Shown: piece by piece, positions 31,627 to 42,786 of the stretch
Position numbering within the stretch: position 1 is the first letter of the stretch
Layout: each line of letters opens with the position of its first letter
Assembly: GCA_021927905.1 (NCBI GenBank)
Contig: BLLK01000062.1
Span: forward strand, 1,240,001 to 1,304,000
Length of the DNA stretch: 64,000 nucleotides
From: Chaetoceros tenuissimus
Lineage: Eukaryota; Bacillariophyta; Thalassiosirophyceae; Chaetocerotales; Chaetocerotaceae
Reading direction: 5' to 3'
Notes under the pieces: generated by a model
Database searches by the model: none
Told to the model about the DNA's origin: nothing
The model's input: only the letters and a program-made list of their open reading frames with translations
Program-made: the position numbers and the translations under genes

Positions 31627-34600
31627 ATGCAGCAGCAGTTTTGCAACAGTAACGTCGACCCAAGATCAATGACTATTCAGCAGCTTCAACAACTTCAACA
31701 GCAGCAGCAGCAGGCAATCCTAGCTCAGCAGAACATGGCTGCCGCCAACTCCAGTTTTGGCAATTTATCTAATGCGTCAATTGGTAATCTACGCAACCTT
31801 TCAGCCCTAAGTAATGCTGATAATTTCAGTGCAAATCAACTGCAAAATGCAAGCTTTATCGCAGGTGCGCAGAATGGGCTTGCCAATAACTTGCAGAACG
31901 CCAGCTTTTCCAACATTTCGCTGAATGGTCTTGGAACTTCGAATGCTCTATTAAACAATAACACAACTCAGAATCAACGATTTAATGTAGCCCAAGCCCA
32001 ACAGCAAGGGGGTCAGGCCATTCAAGGCCTTGTGAACAATAACAATCAAAGCAACGGTATGCAAAATAATACTAGTAACAATTTGAACGCGACTCTACAG
32101 AATAATATTATGATGCAAGCCATGATTATGCAACAGATCAATCAAAATGGTCCGAATGCACAACTCTTACAACAGCTGCACCAGTTGCAAAATCAGCAAT
32201 TGCAATATGTGCAGCAACTTCAACTGCAAAATGTTCAGAGACAGCAACAAACAAATCAGCAACAAGACCTTCTCAACACACTGCAAGGAAATAATAAAAA
32301 CACGAGTGGAATGGGACAGCAGCAAAATTCGGACCAGCAATTCTTGCAGCAAAAAACTCTGATTCAGCAACTTGAGCAAGAGCTACAACAACGTGAATCC
32401 AAAATCAAGAATAATTCTGATGCTAAACCGTCTTCGTCGGGATCCACGAACTTGGATGTGAATGACTCTTTCAAACAGCAGCAACAGCAGCAAGTAAACT
32501 CTCTTGATAATCTTCAACAAGGAGTTAATAATCAACAGGGTCAAAGTTTGCAAAATGCGCAAATGCAGATTCAGAATCAACTACAAATGAATGCATTGAT
32601 GCAAAATAATCTTGTCAATTCCATCAACAACAAAAATCTTAGCAATTTGTCAAACTCTGCAACAAACCCTACCAGGCCCAATACATCTGCAAGTACGCAA
32701 TCAAATCAGTCTCAACCGGGTATGATGAACTCTTTCATAGGTCAAAACAATGTGAGCAGTAACTCCGACGTGAATCCTCAACTGGCAGCTTTGCAACAAT
32801 TGCAGCAACAAATTAAAATGCCTGATTCCAGCGTTTCGGATGCAAATAATAATGATCCCCAAGTATCTGCAAACAACCTCAACGGTGATACCGTAAATCA
32901 GCATCCGCAGCAAGTCCTGAGCGCGGGAGGGAACAACAATGGTAATATGAATGCCAACGCCATGCCAGTCAGCTCTTCCTCTGCGGAAATCTCGACAAAC
33001 AATGATGATGGAAACTCTACCGGTATCAATCCTTGGGATTGGCAAAGCAATCTTGATGTTGCGAAGCGAAAGAAAGTCTTATTTGGTCTTGTGAAATTGA
33101 TTGAGACTAGTAATAAGGAAAGTGGACAAAGTCAAAATCCTGAAAAGTAAGTTTTTCCAACATGACCGAAATTTCTTTGATTTCTCACAGTCCATAGAAA
33201 TGCTCACATTCTTGTGCTTCTAATTAGATTAATCATGATGGCAAAGAGACTTGAAGAGTTTTTCTACCGAAGCGCAAAGAGTACGGAAGAATATTCAGAT
33301 GTTGCCACTTTAAAAGATCGACTCGAAAATATTGCTCGAGTTTCCAGATCGCAAGGAGATGGTTCTTCAACTGATACTCCAAACGATACTAATGAAGTCT
33401 CAAACGTTTCGGACACGGCTCAAAGAAAGATCGCACTGTTGAAAGGTCAAAGAAATGGTGGAGCTATGGACGCTTTCAATTCAATGACGTCTCAAACCAA
33501 GGACCACCAGGAAATCCAAAAACAGCTGGTACAATTGCTCAAAAATCAGCAATCAAAGAATGGAGACAAAAGCAAGAATGGCTCGGAAAGTAATGGGGCA
33601 ATTATGCAATTGAAATCAAATCTTGAAAAGGTGAAAAAGAAGCAGAATGAGTTCTCGCAATCGAAGTATGAAATGCTCCCTTTTGATGGGGAAGATAAAA
33701 AGAAAGTCATTCGTCAGCAGCAGCAGAGACTAATGTTGCTCAGACATTCTAGCAAATGTAGAAAAGGTGTTGCTTGTACTGTCAAATTTTGTCAAGAGAT
33801 GGTCAATCTTTGGAATCATATGAGAGCATGTCGCGATAAAGATTGTACCACTGAGCATTGTTTGAGTAGTAGATGCGTTCTCAACCATTACCGTATATGT
33901 AAAGAAGAAGGTAGGACGAGTGCCTGCGAAGTTTGCGCACCAGTAGTCAAGGCTATTAATTTCCAAAACTCTCAAAATGGAAGCTTTGGTTCGAACGATA
34001 ATGAAGAAGACCCACTCATTCAATTTAGTAAAGAATTACCCTTGCAGACAGAATCTAAAGTGGAATCTTCACTAGGTAAAAGAAGGAATCAAAAGGACCT
34101 TACCTATGAAGAGCTTCTTGTGGAACAACAAAAGCTTGACCAGCAAAAGATGTTCTTAGAGCGCTTGCAAGCGCAACAAAAGCTTCAGCTTCGCCAACAC
34201 CAATTATCTAATATTTCAGCAGATAGTGAACAAGGTCAGAAGCTTCAAAAACAGCAGCTACTCCTTCAAAAGATCCAGAAACAGTTTTTGGAAGACCAGC
34301 GATTACTTCATGATCTGTTAGCGCGTCACACGAAGAAGAATGAAATGGAGGGAAGCAAGGAAAAAGAAAGCAATAATAAGATCCTTCCTATCCAATCGGT
34401 CAGTCTCCAGAACTGCAAAGATAATCCTTTCTCTTTAACTGAAAATGGAGGTCCAGAAGGGAGAATAGAACCATTTGATCTAAATATGAATGGTCCTGAC
34501 GATGGACACGGTTTACAACGGAAAAGATCTTTGAGTGATTTATCTACAAATTCTGACGAGGGAAATACTTTCACCAAGCAGCAAAAACTTGAGGGATCTT

Positions 34601-35055
34601 TTGGGCAAGCCTCTATGCGCAATGCAGAGTTTGGAGGAATTGAAGCAAGTAAGAAGGACAATGATAATCCAAAGAAAGAAGGGAATAATGCTTTAATTTC
34701 CAAGTCTATGCTCCCTCTTGTCACTCAAGTCATCAATCATGAGTTCGCATGGGTATTCAAGGATCCAGTGGATCCCATCGAGTTAGGTCTACCAGACTAT
34801 TTTGAAGTTATTGAGAATCCTATGGACCTGAATTTAGTGAAAACGCAACTAGAGAATTTTCAGTATGAGAATTTTGAAGATGTACGTCGTGATGTTAACC
34901 TTGTGTTTGAAAATGCTATACTATACAATGGTGATGACAGTGATGTAGGGATCATGGCCAACAAGATGCTTGATATATTCAGAGAGGGATACAATAAGGT
35001 TTTGAATTTGGATAAAAATTTTACAGCTTATCATCAAAATCTTGCACAGGTGTAG
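31627..35055 (+). CDS. Q/N-rich coactivator with KIX, TAZ zinc finger and bromodomain
   Basis: Two exons (31627-33146 and 33228-35055, 81 bp intron) give 1115 residues. Residues 1-450 are Gln/Asn-rich and disordered. The intron falls inside a KIX-like helical domain (about 466-545: 'WDWQSNLDVAKRKKVLFGLV', 'KLIMMAKRLEEFFYRSAKS', 'EEYSDVATLKDRLENI'), which matches the CBP/p300 KIX pattern. A TAZ zinc finger follows (about 670-760: 'LLRHSSKCRKGVACTVKFCQ', 'LWNHMRACRDKDCTTEHC', 'ILNHYRICKEE'-like). A C-terminal bromodomain closes it (about 998-1095: 'VFKDPVDPIELGLPDYFEVI', 'ENPMDLNLVKTQL', 'NAILYNGDDSDV'). It has p300/CBP interaction modules but no acetyltransferase domain. A nuclear adaptor linking activators to acetylated chromatin is inferred. 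Confidence 0.9.
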
Positions 35056-35591
35056 GTCAAGGTTAATAGTGGAGAAAGGGAGGGGTCCAATGACAATAGT
35101 TAAATGTAGTAAAGACTTTTCTAAATATTATTCATATCTTCGTTGTATATTTTATAACATGATTGGTATTTCATTATAAAAACTTGAAGAAAGAAAAGAG
35201 GTCTGACTTTCCAGAACTGAATGAAAAAACAAATAATTTTCTTCAACGAAATAATTGTGAGTATATGTTTTCAGTTGTACGAGTCACTGACTAGTATACA
35301 TCGAAGAATTACTTATTTTATCTTTTAATGCTAATATAAATTATCAGTTCACTAAGTTCAAAGTAAAAATTTAAAAAAATAAAAACAATGACACTGTAGC
35401 TATCGCTGATTTTCGCTATTTTAGTAAAGTTTTTGCGTGTGCCCGCCGAAAAAGCCGTTGTTCTTTTCGGCTGGCTTATCAAAATTTTGCCTTTGGGTCT
35501 CTATGTTATTATTGCTTTACATTTGAAGAACAAAGGTTGATATTTACTACATATTTTGAGCAGTAACAAGTTACGACTGAAATAGGAAAAG
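35056..35591. other. Intergenic 536 bp
   Basis: AT-rich 3' UTR and promoter sequence between two plus-strand genes. No RNA gene or repeat recognised. Confidence 0.4.
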
Positions 35592-36524
35592 ATGGCGGAT
35601 ACAACAGTCATCTACATGCAAAAGCGAGGTTTAAACTTTTCCGGTTTCACCTCAGCATTTATGGAATTCGTAGGTGGAAAGGCGGGTGCAACTGTGACAG
35701 ACTCTGCCAAGTTTGATGAAGAGAGGCCAGAAAATCTAGATGTTAGTATTGACTCATGGACAAGTCTTCAGCTTCGAGTAGATCCTCTTGCAAGAGCTAT
35801 TCTTGATCCTCACAACCTATACTTGGGATCTACCCTCTTGATCGGCATTTTGAGTGCAGTATTCTTTGCTGTAAAGCCTGGATTTGCAATGAACAATGGA
35901 GACGACGACTTTAGCCAATACGATGATTTCAATGATAAGTACAATGCCGTTGATGACTTCTGGAAGTATCGTGATGTTGAGAATAATCAGTACATATACC
36001 GAAACAGTGCAGTTGCAAAGCAAAGACTTTTGTGGGCTGTTTTGTTTGCTGTTACAATTTCTGTAGTCATTTGTATTACTGGAGTCGTAGCATATATGAT
36101 TGAGTCTCGTAATTCTCGAGTGGACAATTTTATTGGTGAGGTCATTGATGAGCTAAGTGAAAGGTTTGATGAAGAGGGATATGGCATTGCGTACAAGTCT
36201 CGTGTGAAAGATGAAGGAGTTGCAGGTCACTTTATGCCAGAAAGAGCAATTGTATTCCGTGAACTTGCTGATGATGAAATCGGAAGAAGTAGAAAGAATG
36301 ATACGTACCAAGCACCTGGTGGACAGAGTCAAAAGAGAAAGAAGAAGGCATCCTCTTTTGGAACCATCAATGTTATGGTACCAGAAGGTTACAAGCCTGG
36401 CCAAGTAGTGAATGTTATGACACCATCTGGCCTACCAATCATGGTTGCTGTACCAAGTGGACTTAATCCAGGGGAAAGCTTCCCAGTTCAAATCCCAGCA
36501 CAAATGTATAGACCAAGGAAATAA
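35592..36524 (+). CDS. Two-TM protein with VPxG/PxG repeat tail
   Basis: 310 residues, single exon, ATG at 35592. Two hydrophobic segments are visible: 'YLGSTLLIGILSAVFFAV' (about 77-95) and 'LLWAVLFAVTISVVICITGV' (about 143-165). An acidic, aromatic loop lies between them ('DDDFSQYDDFNDKYN'). The C-terminal tail, after a basic 'SQKRKKKAS', has a three-step repeat of the type V-PxGYKPGQVV-V-TPSG: 'INVMVPEGYKPGQVVNVMTP', 'SGLPIMVAVPSGLNPGESF', 'PVQIPAQM'. Such VPxG...PGxxFxVQ repeats occur at the ends of many stramenopile and plant proteins and look like beta-hairpin binding modules. No function can be named. Confidence 0.8.
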   Translation: MADTTVIYMQKRGLNFSGFTSAFMEFVGGKAGATVTDSAKFDEERPENLDVSIDSWTSLQLRVDPLARAILDPHNLYLGSTLLIGILSAVFFAVKPGFAMNNGDDDFSQYDDFNDKYNAVDDFWKYRDVENNQYIYRNSAVAKQRLLWAVLFAVTISVVICITGVVAYMIESRNSRVDNFIGEVIDELSERFDEEGYGIAYKSRVKDEGVAGHFMPERAIVFRELADDEIGRSRKNDTYQAPGGQSQKRKKKASSFGTINVMVPEGYKPGQVVNVMTPSGLPIMVAVPSGLNPGESFPVQIPAQMYRPRK

Positions 36525-37355
36525 TTTTCTTGATGGGGCTGAATGGAATTATTATCGTACTCTACCATATACACCATTTAAATGCAGTATCATTCCTCAT
36601 AGGGGAAGCTGTTCTTGTCTTAAATTTTGAAATGTCATTTTATTATTACCATAGTTACAATCTGTGAATATATAGATATACTATACTTTACAAGTTCGTA
36701 TTATACACAAACTCATAGCACAAATTGTAAGGATTATATTTCGTAGATGGATTCACTCTTCGAGGTTATGTTGTACATTTATTAGTGTATCCATCATCCG
36801 AATTCTACTTGTTGGAAATGTAATTTCTTTCAGTGCTTTCATCGAACAGGTGATGCAATATCCATTTTCATTTAATACCTTGATGCTATCTTTTATTTAC
36901 CACTACATCTCATGAATTTGATGTAAAATAGAATTCGCATATGAATACGCAGAATATTGCAACAAGTCAATTTTGACAATTATGTATAAAAAAGGTAATT
37001 TCAATTTCAATTCCAAATTGAGATTTGCAAAAATTGATCTCAGTCGAGTCGTGCGCCAAATACCTTTTTGACATGGATTTCATACCAGTTTAGTCTCTGT
37101 CACTTTTCAATTCTTTAACAAGAATTGTTCGACGGCACTTTTAGTCCTGCAACCTTCCTTTTTGGTTTACCAGTGGTTTCAGTACGCAAGAGTGCAATAG
37201 TGCATCAGAAGCCAATTTACCTCTCTTTTTACCAGAGTGAAGGATCAAACTAGTGAACTAAGTAAAGAACTAGGCTATCTCAGCAGTGGAGCAGTAGAGC
37301 AGGAAATCTAATACATATCTATACGTATCAGCAAGGAGCTTATTGTAGCAGCAAA
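36525..37355. other. Intergenic 831 bp
   Basis: 3' UTR of the two-TM gene, then the promoter of the SAP-like gene. AT-rich; contains 'tttcaatttcaattcca' near 36997. No gene seen. Confidence 0.4.
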
Positions 37356-39449
37356 ATGAATCATAGGAGAGAGGGGATCGTGAGCCTATTAGTGCTTTCG
37401 ATGATTCTCACCATCTGCTTCTCTTCTTCAGTCCAGTCAGGCCATATATCCGTGAGTAAAAGAAGTGAAACTATCGATTTCTAATGCAGTGTATTACCGC
37501 TTATGTGAAAGTATAATTTCTCATGTATGTATTTTTTTCTTATCGGGCAGAATGGAAGGCAGTTGAAGAGCAGTAAAAGCGGGAAAGGGCATCGATATGA
37601 GTACTCAAAAGGAAGCTCCTCATCGTCGTTATCTTCCTCTTCTGACTCGAGCAGTTACTCAAAAGGAAAGGGAGGTAAATCTTCAAAGAGTGGAAAATCT
37701 GGCAAGTCTCCAAAGGGAGGAAAGAGTGGAAAATCTGGAAAGGGAGACAAGTCCTCCAAGTCAGATAGTGGGAGCGACAGTGTGAGCTACAGTAAATCCG
37801 ACAAGAGTTCAAAGAGCAGCGATTCAGGAAAGACCAGATATCAATACAGCACAAAATCTTCAAAGTCTGGAAAATCTTCTGAATCGAGTAGCAGCAGCTA
37901 CTCTGCGAAGAGCTCAAGTGGAAGCGGCTCCAGTTCCTCTAAATCTTCAAAGAGTGACAGTAGCAAGAGTAGGAAACACCTCAGATATATTTATGGAAAA
38001 AGTTCCAAGAGTGGAAAGGGAGGAAAAAGTGGCAAGGGCTCCAAGAGTGGAAAGGGAGGAAAAAGTGGCAAGTCTACCAAGATGTCCAAGAGTGCGAAGT
38101 ATTGGGCTGATTATTGGGCATTATATGACATTTGGAAGGAACACATCTATGAACCTCCAACTCTTTCCCCAACTGCTTCCCCAACTGCTTCCCCAACTCA
38201 AGACCTTGATGGCGTTTATGAGCACGAAAATGGATCAATGGCTTGCTACCCATTCAACGATGATGGTTCAGTTGCATATCATGGAGAAACTTTTGATAGA
38301 CACATAGCTTTTGATTACGATTTGACTGTGGAAGATGGAGTTGATGCTTCCGGAAAAATTGCTGCAATCGAGCAAATGTTCGTCGCATTTTTAGCAGGAG
38401 AACTTCATTGTTATCGTGGTGCAGGTTCGGGTAGTAAGAGCTCTAAGAGCACACGTAAACTTTTGATCAGTAGAGCTTTGGAGGTAGTTTCTGTCAATCC
38501 TGCCCCTAGTGACTCTGTTGGAGGTAAGTTCTTTCTCGAATAGAATCGTCTTTCTTTGTATTAGCCTTCTAACATTTTTGCTCTTGTTGTAGGTACATGC
38601 GGATCCAACTGTGCAAATGTTAATGCAGCAATGACAGTAACAACCTCCGAACAGGATGAAGACTTGTGCGAACTTATGGACAAGCTAGTGGCTTATTCTG
38701 ATAGTTATGAGCCTGGAACAATTGAAGGAGTGACCAGTGTCAGTATTGATGAGAAATCCATCCTTGTTGGAGACCATCAATGTCATGAGGAATTTGTGAT
38801 TCCTCCTGTTATTAATGTTGTGCAAGCTAAAGACAAGAAACCTTTGCTTTCTCTCTTGTTGCTAGTCGCAGGTTTTGTTGCAGTAGCTATGTACGTTCGT
38901 AGAAGAAGAAGACTCAGAGCTGAGGAACGCGCTCGACTTTTGGCGCTCAGTGATGATGATACTGACGATCAATTCCAGAGAGAGTATGCAATGAACGCTG
39001 TCAATGTGCACAAGTGTAATTCTGCACAGTGTGCAATTTGCACTGGGAGTAATGGAACACAGTTTTTGAATCTAGATGAAGTTTCTGCCTGGGTAGAAAG
39101 CAGGAAAGCGGCGGAGCCAACCGATGAAGTAGAATTTGAAAATGTAGAATTGGACGAACCAATGCAAACTGATCTAGATGAGAAAGACATCGTTGTTGAG
39201 CAGCAAGATGTAGAAGAGCCTATACAGGAAGTACCATTTGACGAGATTCAGTCAAGAAAATCTGAAACTTCTCGTTTAATTGCTGATGCCAAACGTGTAC
39301 TCGGTAAGGACCAAGTAGAGGAGGAAAGAAATGACGATAAGCTACGAGGTCTTCCCACCGTCCCAGAAGTGAGCGATAGTGAAGAAGACAGAAGTCTTCG
39401 CAGTGGTCTTATGATTATTAGAGCTGACGATGACGAGGGGAGCATCTGA
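37356..39449 (+). CDS. SAP-like silicalemma protein: Ser/Lys-rich silaffin-type lumen domain, one TM, acidic tail
   Basis: Three exons (37356-37451, 37551-38523, 38593-39449) give 641 residues. The first exon encodes the signal peptide (about residues 1-30). Directly after it comes 'NGRQL', an RXL site of the kind cleaved in diatom biosilica proteins; 'TRKLL' and 'SRAL' recur near residue 340. Residues ~35-215 are a silaffin-like Ser/Lys/Gly domain (SSKSGKGGKSGK units) with interspersed RYxY motifs ('HRYEYSKG', 'TRYQYSTK', 'LRYIYGKS'). SPTASPT repeats then lead to a Cys-containing domain. A single TM ('LLSLLLLVAGFVAVAMYV', about 440-458) and an RRRRR stop-transfer precede a ~180-residue acidic cytosolic tail. 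This layout matches the silicalemma-associated proteins (SAPs) of Thalassiosira pseudonana. Role: linking the silica deposition vesicle interior to the cytoskeleton side (inference). Confidence 0.75.
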
Positions 39450-39506
39450 ATGATACAGAGAAATGAGTACATGTAAAATAAATTAATTCCAGAAAATGAA
39501 TTAATA

Positions 39507-41124
39507 TTATATTGGGCATGAGACTACTGCTCCTGATATATTGTTTGCTTGATATAAACATGACTGGATAAAGAGGCCGCAGAAGTCTGCTAATATGATC
39601 CCGAAACTGTCTGCAACAGAGGCACTTGCCAAAGCAAACTCTCTTTTTGCAAGAGGTATATCTTTGCTTATTCTGCCATATCCGTGGACGTACACTGCTC
39701 CTCCAAGTAGCCCTGCATAGAAGCACCCGACAAATAGAATTTGATTGTAAATATAATGATGAACTGCAATTATGTAGAACACGACAAGATTCAACACCTG
39801 TAAAAACGGCATTAACCATAATACCCACATTGGAAATATGAAAAATGCACCACTTGATCTGGAAATAAAGACTCCAGCTTGATACTATGCATGATAGCGA
39901 AATATTAAGTTGGATAGAAAGAGAAAAATGAGAATTATGACAAAAATCACTCACCATCCAATTTCCAGCTATGTAGAAAGATGACCTTTGATGCTCGTCA
40001 TCGACGGGGAATCCAATACTGACCCAAACACCACTCTGTAATGCGTATTCGGAAAAGTATACAACAAACAAGGGAATCATATAAGGCCATAATGATAAAA
40101 CGGTTCTGAATCTCTCCATAAAACTCATATTTTGAATAGGAGTATTGTCATCTTCCTGTGTTGCAGCTGCACCATCATCGCTGAAAGATCCTGAATCAAT
40201 GGAAAAAATCTGGTTCTCGTTTCGAGTGTTGGGATTGTCAGTAAAATCATCAGTGGTACTTGATTCATCAAAAACCTCCAAATGTGTATTATTATTTGAA
40301 AATTGCTGTCTTGAAAGAGCTGTCGTCTCATTATCGTCGTAATCATTCACAGTATACTCCAGCAATGACAACTTGAACACTTTCCAGTACAGAAAAGGGA
40401 AAAGTAGAGCAATGAACAAAGCATCTGACAATGAAAAATGAAATATATGAGTGAAGAGATAGATATATCCAAAGCCGGCAACTCCAGCTAGTCCAGTTCC
40501 ACTCGAGAAGGCAGCAATGCAAAGAGATTTTTCTGTGCTCTGAGACTCTTCGCCTAAATGACCTTCGTCATCTTCTGGTACTTCACCACCTTCCCTTTGG
40601 TTATTGTCATCATCATCGGAGTCGCTAAAATTCTCAAGTTCACCGACGCCGTAGGAATCAGCCTTGCCTCCTAAAGCTAATAAACTCGCTTCACCAAGAC
40701 TTCCGGCTGTGCTTCCAAGTGCGACACCTAAGAGCTGCATTACTACAGAGAAACTTAAATCATTGCTATCGTCTCCTTCACCTAAGCGACTGAAAACTCC
40801 GACCACAATGAAACTGAGAGAAAATAATATACTTGCAGCTTTGAATCTATGAAAATATGAAACTCTATCAAACCAGTAGGGACTTGTCAACTTGCATATC
40901 AGCCCTGGTAATGTGTTTGAAATGAAGACCAACGCAGTTCCACCTTCACTTATGTGTTTGGCACCTGCAAGCATAATAACGAAACCTAAATTGTTCAGGA
41001 TTCCCATAAAGAAAAACGCTACTGTTGTTCTATTTATCATTTTAAGTTTTTTCTTTGGTAGTATAGTTTGGGGGCAGGGCCGTAGTAGATGTTCATCTGA
41101 GAATGGTTTGTAGTTTGATAACAT
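39507..41124 (-). CDS. CLN3: Battenin (CLN3) family membrane protein
   Basis: Two exons (41124-39955 and 39884-39507, 70 bp intron; junction GNWM/YQAGVF) give 515 residues. The ATG at 41124 is the first in frame. CLN3 signatures are clear: 'FFFMGILNNLGFVIMLAGA', 'VALGSTAGSLGEASLLAL', 'AFSSGTGLAGVAGFGYIYL', 'YMIPLFVVYFSEYALQSGVW', 'YQAGVFISRSSGAFF', 'LLGGAVYVHGY' and 'KREFALASASVADSFGIILA'. About 11 membrane helices. Human CLN3 is a lysosomal protein needed for glycerophosphodiester egress; loss causes Batten disease. Here it is longer because of two acidic loops (after residues ~155 and ~260). It ends 57 bp from the convergent SAP-like gene. Confidence 0.93.
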
Positions 41125-41789
41125 GAAAAAAAGTGCGTGATGAAGAAGGAAGAAGACAAGACAGAACACCAAACATTATTCTATTCAGTGCAGCGGTTGA
41201 AAAATTTAACGGAAGTAAAAACCGACCGAAGGCGACGACGTTTCTCGTAGGTATCATTTTTCGTAATCCATAATATATGAATTTCAATGTATAGTATAAT
41301 ATAAATACAAAAACTATAAATTATATTGCTTACTCTAATTAAGTTTGAATAAATTCATACTCGTGCTAGGGTTACCTTACTTAGATGATTCATTTGAGAT
41401 TAATGTCAGATCAAGTTTGATCAGACTGTATTGAAGCAAAGTACATACGTTAAAAGACAAACATCAAACTCCTATCCGACAATGGAAACCTCAATCGAGG
41501 AATAAGATTACCATTGCACGTACTTGATGATAGGGACGCATGGTTTTTATTTTCTCATATATGTTTTGAGTCCGTTAGAAACGTTAAGTGCTTCTTACGT
41601 CATAGACATTGGCATTGTAGGTGACAGCCATCAATTGGAAAAATCCATGAAGGAAAGAATCCAATCAAGAAAAGATTTCTCCTTGATGCATGCAGACGCC
41701 TTCCTCTATCTACTGCACTCCTGTGGAAAACGGTACGTAAGAGAGGCAAAACGAGAAAGTTTACATAAATACATACATACTACATTAGA
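41125..41789. promoter_or_regulatory. Divergent intergenic region, 665 bp
   Basis: Lies between the CLN3 start and the Gly/Ala/Pro repeat protein start. It must hold both promoters. A 89-codon frame (41524-41793) overlaps the downstream start and has no coding character. Confidence 0.4.
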
Positions 41790-42635
41790 ATGATCAATAC
41801 AATGAAGGTTTCTGTAGCTGCCGCACTTCTTTCCATTTCTTCTGTATCAGCTTTCAATGTGAGCTACCTCAATCAAATTGGTGGCTCCTCTGGACCAGCA
41901 AAGGCTGCACCTCCAGTTAATACCAATGTAAGACGAGGAGCTGGTTACCTTGACAGTTTCTCTGGACCAGCACCAGTTGCTCCTGTTCCAGTTGCTCCAG
42001 CTCCAGTTGCACCTGCACCAGTTGCACCTGCTCCAGTTGCACCTGCACCATCCAGCTCTGGAACCTCTAATTACTCTTCTGGATTGGCATCCAACACTCC
42101 ACTTTCAGGAGGAGGGCTTACTGGTTATCTTTCTGCTCTTGGAACTTCTACTTCTCTTTCGGGAGGAGCTGGACTTTCTACTTATGCAAACGGTATGTCT
42201 GGAGGAGGACGTGCAGCTTCTTACACTCCACCTGCACCAGCTGGTCCTGCTACTGCTGTAGCTTCTGTACCAAAGGCTGCTGCACCAACCAACTCTGGAA
42301 CTTCAAACTTCTCATCCAGTTTGGCTTCAAACACTCCACTTTCTGGACCAGGTCTTCTTGGATACACAAGTGGATTAGGATCCAATGCAGTAAATGGAAG
42401 TGGAGCTGCTTTGAGAGGATATTTATCTGTTCTTGGATCAAATGCAGCAGGTACTTCTGGAGCTGGTCTTTCAGGATATCTTGACGCAGTAGGAACCTCT
42501 CAATCCGCTGCTGGATCTTCCCCAGTTGATGCTTTCCTTGAGTCTGTTTACTCCCAGATTCAAGCTCTTCCAGGTGCATCCGTTCCTTTCAACGCTTCCA
42601 ACGGAAAATACTCCATGACCTTCAGTGCTAATTAA
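41790..42635 (+). CDS. Secreted or plastid repeat protein with PVAPA linker and LASNTPLSG repeats
   Basis: 281 residues, single exon; a second ATG at 41802 gives a cleaner signal peptide (MKVSVAAALLSISSVSA, then FNVSYL). The SAF junction fits a diatom plastid leader. A PVAPAPVAPAP linker (about residues 62-88) is followed by two long repeats built as 'GTSN(Y/F)SS-LASNTPLSG' and then G-Y-x-x-x-LG-S/T units ('GYLSALGTS', 'GYTSGLGSN', 'GYLSVLGSN', 'GYLDAVGTS'). The C terminus ('PVDAFLESVYSQIQALPG') is helical and probably folded. No family assigned. Repetition plus linkers suggests a scaffold or multivalent binding protein (inference). Confidence 0.8.
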   Translation: MINTMKVSVAAALLSISSVSAFNVSYLNQIGGSSGPAKAAPPVNTNVRRGAGYLDSFSGPAPVAPVPVAPAPVAPAPVAPAPVAPAPSSSGTSNYSSGLASNTPLSGGGLTGYLSALGTSTSLSGGAGLSTYANGMSGGGRAASYTPPAPAGPATAVASVPKAAAPTNSGTSNFSSSLASNTPLSGPGLLGYTSGLGSNAVNGSGAALRGYLSVLGSNAAGTSGAGLSGYLDAVGTSQSAAGSSPVDAFLESVYSQIQALPGASVPFNASNGKYSMTFSAN

Positions 42636-42786
42636 ACAAAGAAAAAATGAAAATAAATTCTGGAACTTTCTGAGAAGATGGAAATTTTTTGCAAATGTCA
42701 TTATTATATAGTCTAGGAATCTACAACAACTATTAACTTTTCAAAGCATCTTAAATTTGATTTCTGTCTGATGGACGAAGACTACT

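Noticed and set aside
37527-38543. Calling the Ser/Lys-rich gene a silaffin
   Set aside because: It continues into a Cys-containing domain, a transmembrane helix and an acidic tail, which silaffins lack; a SAP-type protein fits better.
41524-41793. 89-codon frame starting in the CLN3/repeat-protein divergent region
   Set aside because: Overlaps the next start codon, with no signal peptide, motif or supporting splice.
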